Shown in pieces: positions 5,745-6,692 of a stretch of 6,692 bases of DNA. Position 1 is the stretch's first letter. Each line of letters opens with the position of its first letter. The DNA lies in NCBI GenBank assembly GCA_007133145.1, contig SLNF01000313.1, positions 1-6,692 on the forward strand. Reading direction: 5' to 3'. The notes under the pieces are model-generated. The model made no database searches, was not told the origin of the DNA, and saw nothing but the letters and a program-made list of their open reading frames with translations. The DNA is from Nitriliruptorales bacterium (GTDB taxonomy: Bacteria; Actinomycetota; Nitriliruptoria; Euzebyales; Egibacteraceae). The position numbers and the translations under genes are program-made.

Positions 5745-6692
5745 GTGCGCCTCGACCCGCTCCGGCTCGCCGCGACCAGCGCCCCCGACGACGGCCTCCC
5801 CGTCGTGCGCGCGGTCGTCCGTGGCGTGCTCGGCCGGGCCTTCGGCCCGCCGACGTTCTCCCTCGAGGAGGGCGACGCCGGCCTCTACGGCCCGGGCTCG
5901 GCGTCCTGGCGGGTGCTCGCCGAGCCCGCGGCGATCGTCGGAGGCATCCGCGCGCTGCTCGTCCAACTGCTCCACCCGCTCGCCATGGCGGGGGTCGCCC
6001 AGCACTCGGCGTTCCGCACCGACCCCCTCGGCAGGCTGCAGCGCACGAGCGCCTACGTCACCGCGACGGTCTTCGGCACGACCGGGGACGCCCTGGCGGT
6101 CGCCGCCCGCGTGCGCCGCGGACACACCCACGTGCGCGGCATCGCACCCGACGGGCGCCCGTACGCCGCCGACGACCCCCACCTCCTGCGTTGGGTGTCG
6201 ATCGCCCTGACCTCGAGCTTCCTCGCCGCCTACCGCGTCTACGCCCCCGAGCCGCTCGCCCCCGGCGAGGCCGACGCCTTCGTCGACGAGCAGGCCCGCG
6301 CCGCGGCGCTGCTCGACCCCGACCTCGACCTCGATGCGATCGCCGTCGATCCCGAGCGACGGGCCGCGCTGGCCGCCGACCGCCTCCCGCTGTCCCGACG
6401 CGACGACGGCACGCTGCCGCGGAGCGAGGCCGAACTCGCCGCGGCCCTCACCGCCTACGACGGCGAGCTCGCCGTCGGGGCCCAGGGACGCGAGGCCGTG
6501 CGGTTCCTGCGCTGGCCACCGATCGGTGCGCTCCGCGCCGGTTACCTGCCCCTGTTCAGCGCCGCGGTCGCGAGCCTGGAGCCCTCCCAGCGGCGCCTTC
6601 TCGGCCTGCCCGGCCCGGCGCTGGCCCACCTCCCGGCGCGTGAGAGCGGCCGTGCCCTGCTCACCGCCCTGCGCCTCGCGACCGGCACCTCC
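5745..6692 (+). CDS. MpaB/DUF2236-type oxygenase family protein (C-terminus cut by window edge)
   Basis: 316 codons are visible with no stop by the right edge. The sequence matches the family of ER-bound MpaB-like and rubber-oxygenase (latex clearing protein) catalytic domains, DUF2236. Key stretches are DAGLYGPGSASWRV (44-57), QLLHPLAMAGVAQHSAF (74-90), RTDPLGRLQRT (91-101), VFGTT (109-113), RRGHTHVRG (124-132) and DDPHLLRWV (143-151). In latex clearing protein, haem b is held by a His with a conserved Arg and Thr nearby. R97 and T101, plus H127 or H129, could be the equivalents, but this alignment is by eye. The substrate is unknown. The GTG start at 5745 is tentative: there is only a weak purine match upstream, and TTG 5712 or GTG 5805 are alternatives. 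No signal peptide is seen at the chosen start. Confidence 0.88.
   Translation, partial: MRLDPLRLAATSAPDDGLPVVRAVVRGVLGRAFGPPTFSLEEGDAGLYGPGSASWRVLAEPAAIVGGIRALLVQLLHPLAMAGVAQHSAFRTDPLGRLQRTSAYVTATVFGTTGDALAVAARVRRGHTHVRGIAPDGRPYAADDPHLLRWVSIALTSSFLAAYRVYAPEPLAPGEADAFVDEQARAAALLDPDLDLDAIAVDPERRAALAADRLPLSRRDDGTLPRSEAELAAALTAYDGELAVGAQGREAVRFLRWPPIGALRAGYLPLFSAAVASLEPSQRRLLGLPGPALAHLPARESGRALLTALRLATGTS

Noticed and set aside
5625..6629. Minus-strand open frame of 334 codons opposite the oxygenase gene
   Set aside because: Gly/Arg/Glu-rich shadow; the plus strand matches the MpaB/DUF2236 family over its whole length.

Overview
The window is very GC-rich bacterial DNA with dense coding and GTG as well as ATG starts. 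Several families that I associate with Actinomycetota are present: DUF4191, DUF4446, a YibE/F membrane protein, and an MpaB-type oxygenase. I place it in a high-GC actinobacterium, possibly a deep-branching lineage. The genus cannot be read from the sequence. No mobile element, CRISPR array, tRNA or rRNA was seen.

Left half, all on the minus strand. Read in the direction of transcription, a small winged-helix regulator (2825-3331) comes first. After a 136-bp gap follows a tight three-gene unit: a DUF4446 membrane protein (2158-2688), prephenate dehydratase pheA (1217-2161) and a YibE/F multi-pass membrane protein (1-1214, C-terminus cut by the window edge). The DUF4446 and pheA genes overlap by four bases (GTGA). 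Only two bases separate the pheA stop from the YibE/F ATG, so the three are probably co-transcribed and translationally coupled. A TACACT -10 candidate with a 12-bp palindrome just upstream of it lies in the gap before DUF4446.

Right half, all on the plus strand, divergent from the regulator. A 211-229 bp divergent region with two back-to-back perfect hairpins leads into a YcgR-like PilZ protein (3561-4232), a likely c-di-GMP receptor, closed by a strong hairpin. Next is a DUF4191 two-helix membrane protein (4313-4981). It has a textbook leaderless promoter whose -10 box abuts a perfect 14-bp palindrome. Then come an NlpC/P60 (C40) peptidase with an intact catalytic Cys/His/His set but no signal peptide (5039-5632), a short structured gap, and an MpaB/DUF2236-type putative haem oxygenase (5745 to the right edge, C-terminus missing).

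Only pheA has a fully defined metabolic role, phenylalanine biosynthesis. The other genes are conserved families of partly known or unknown function. The best candidates for something under-described are the regulator that keeps only the C-terminal half of a receiver domain, the signal-less C40 peptidase near a PilZ protein, and the palindrome-flanked leaderless promoter of the DUF4191 gene. I see no clear new multi-gene defence or biosynthetic system.
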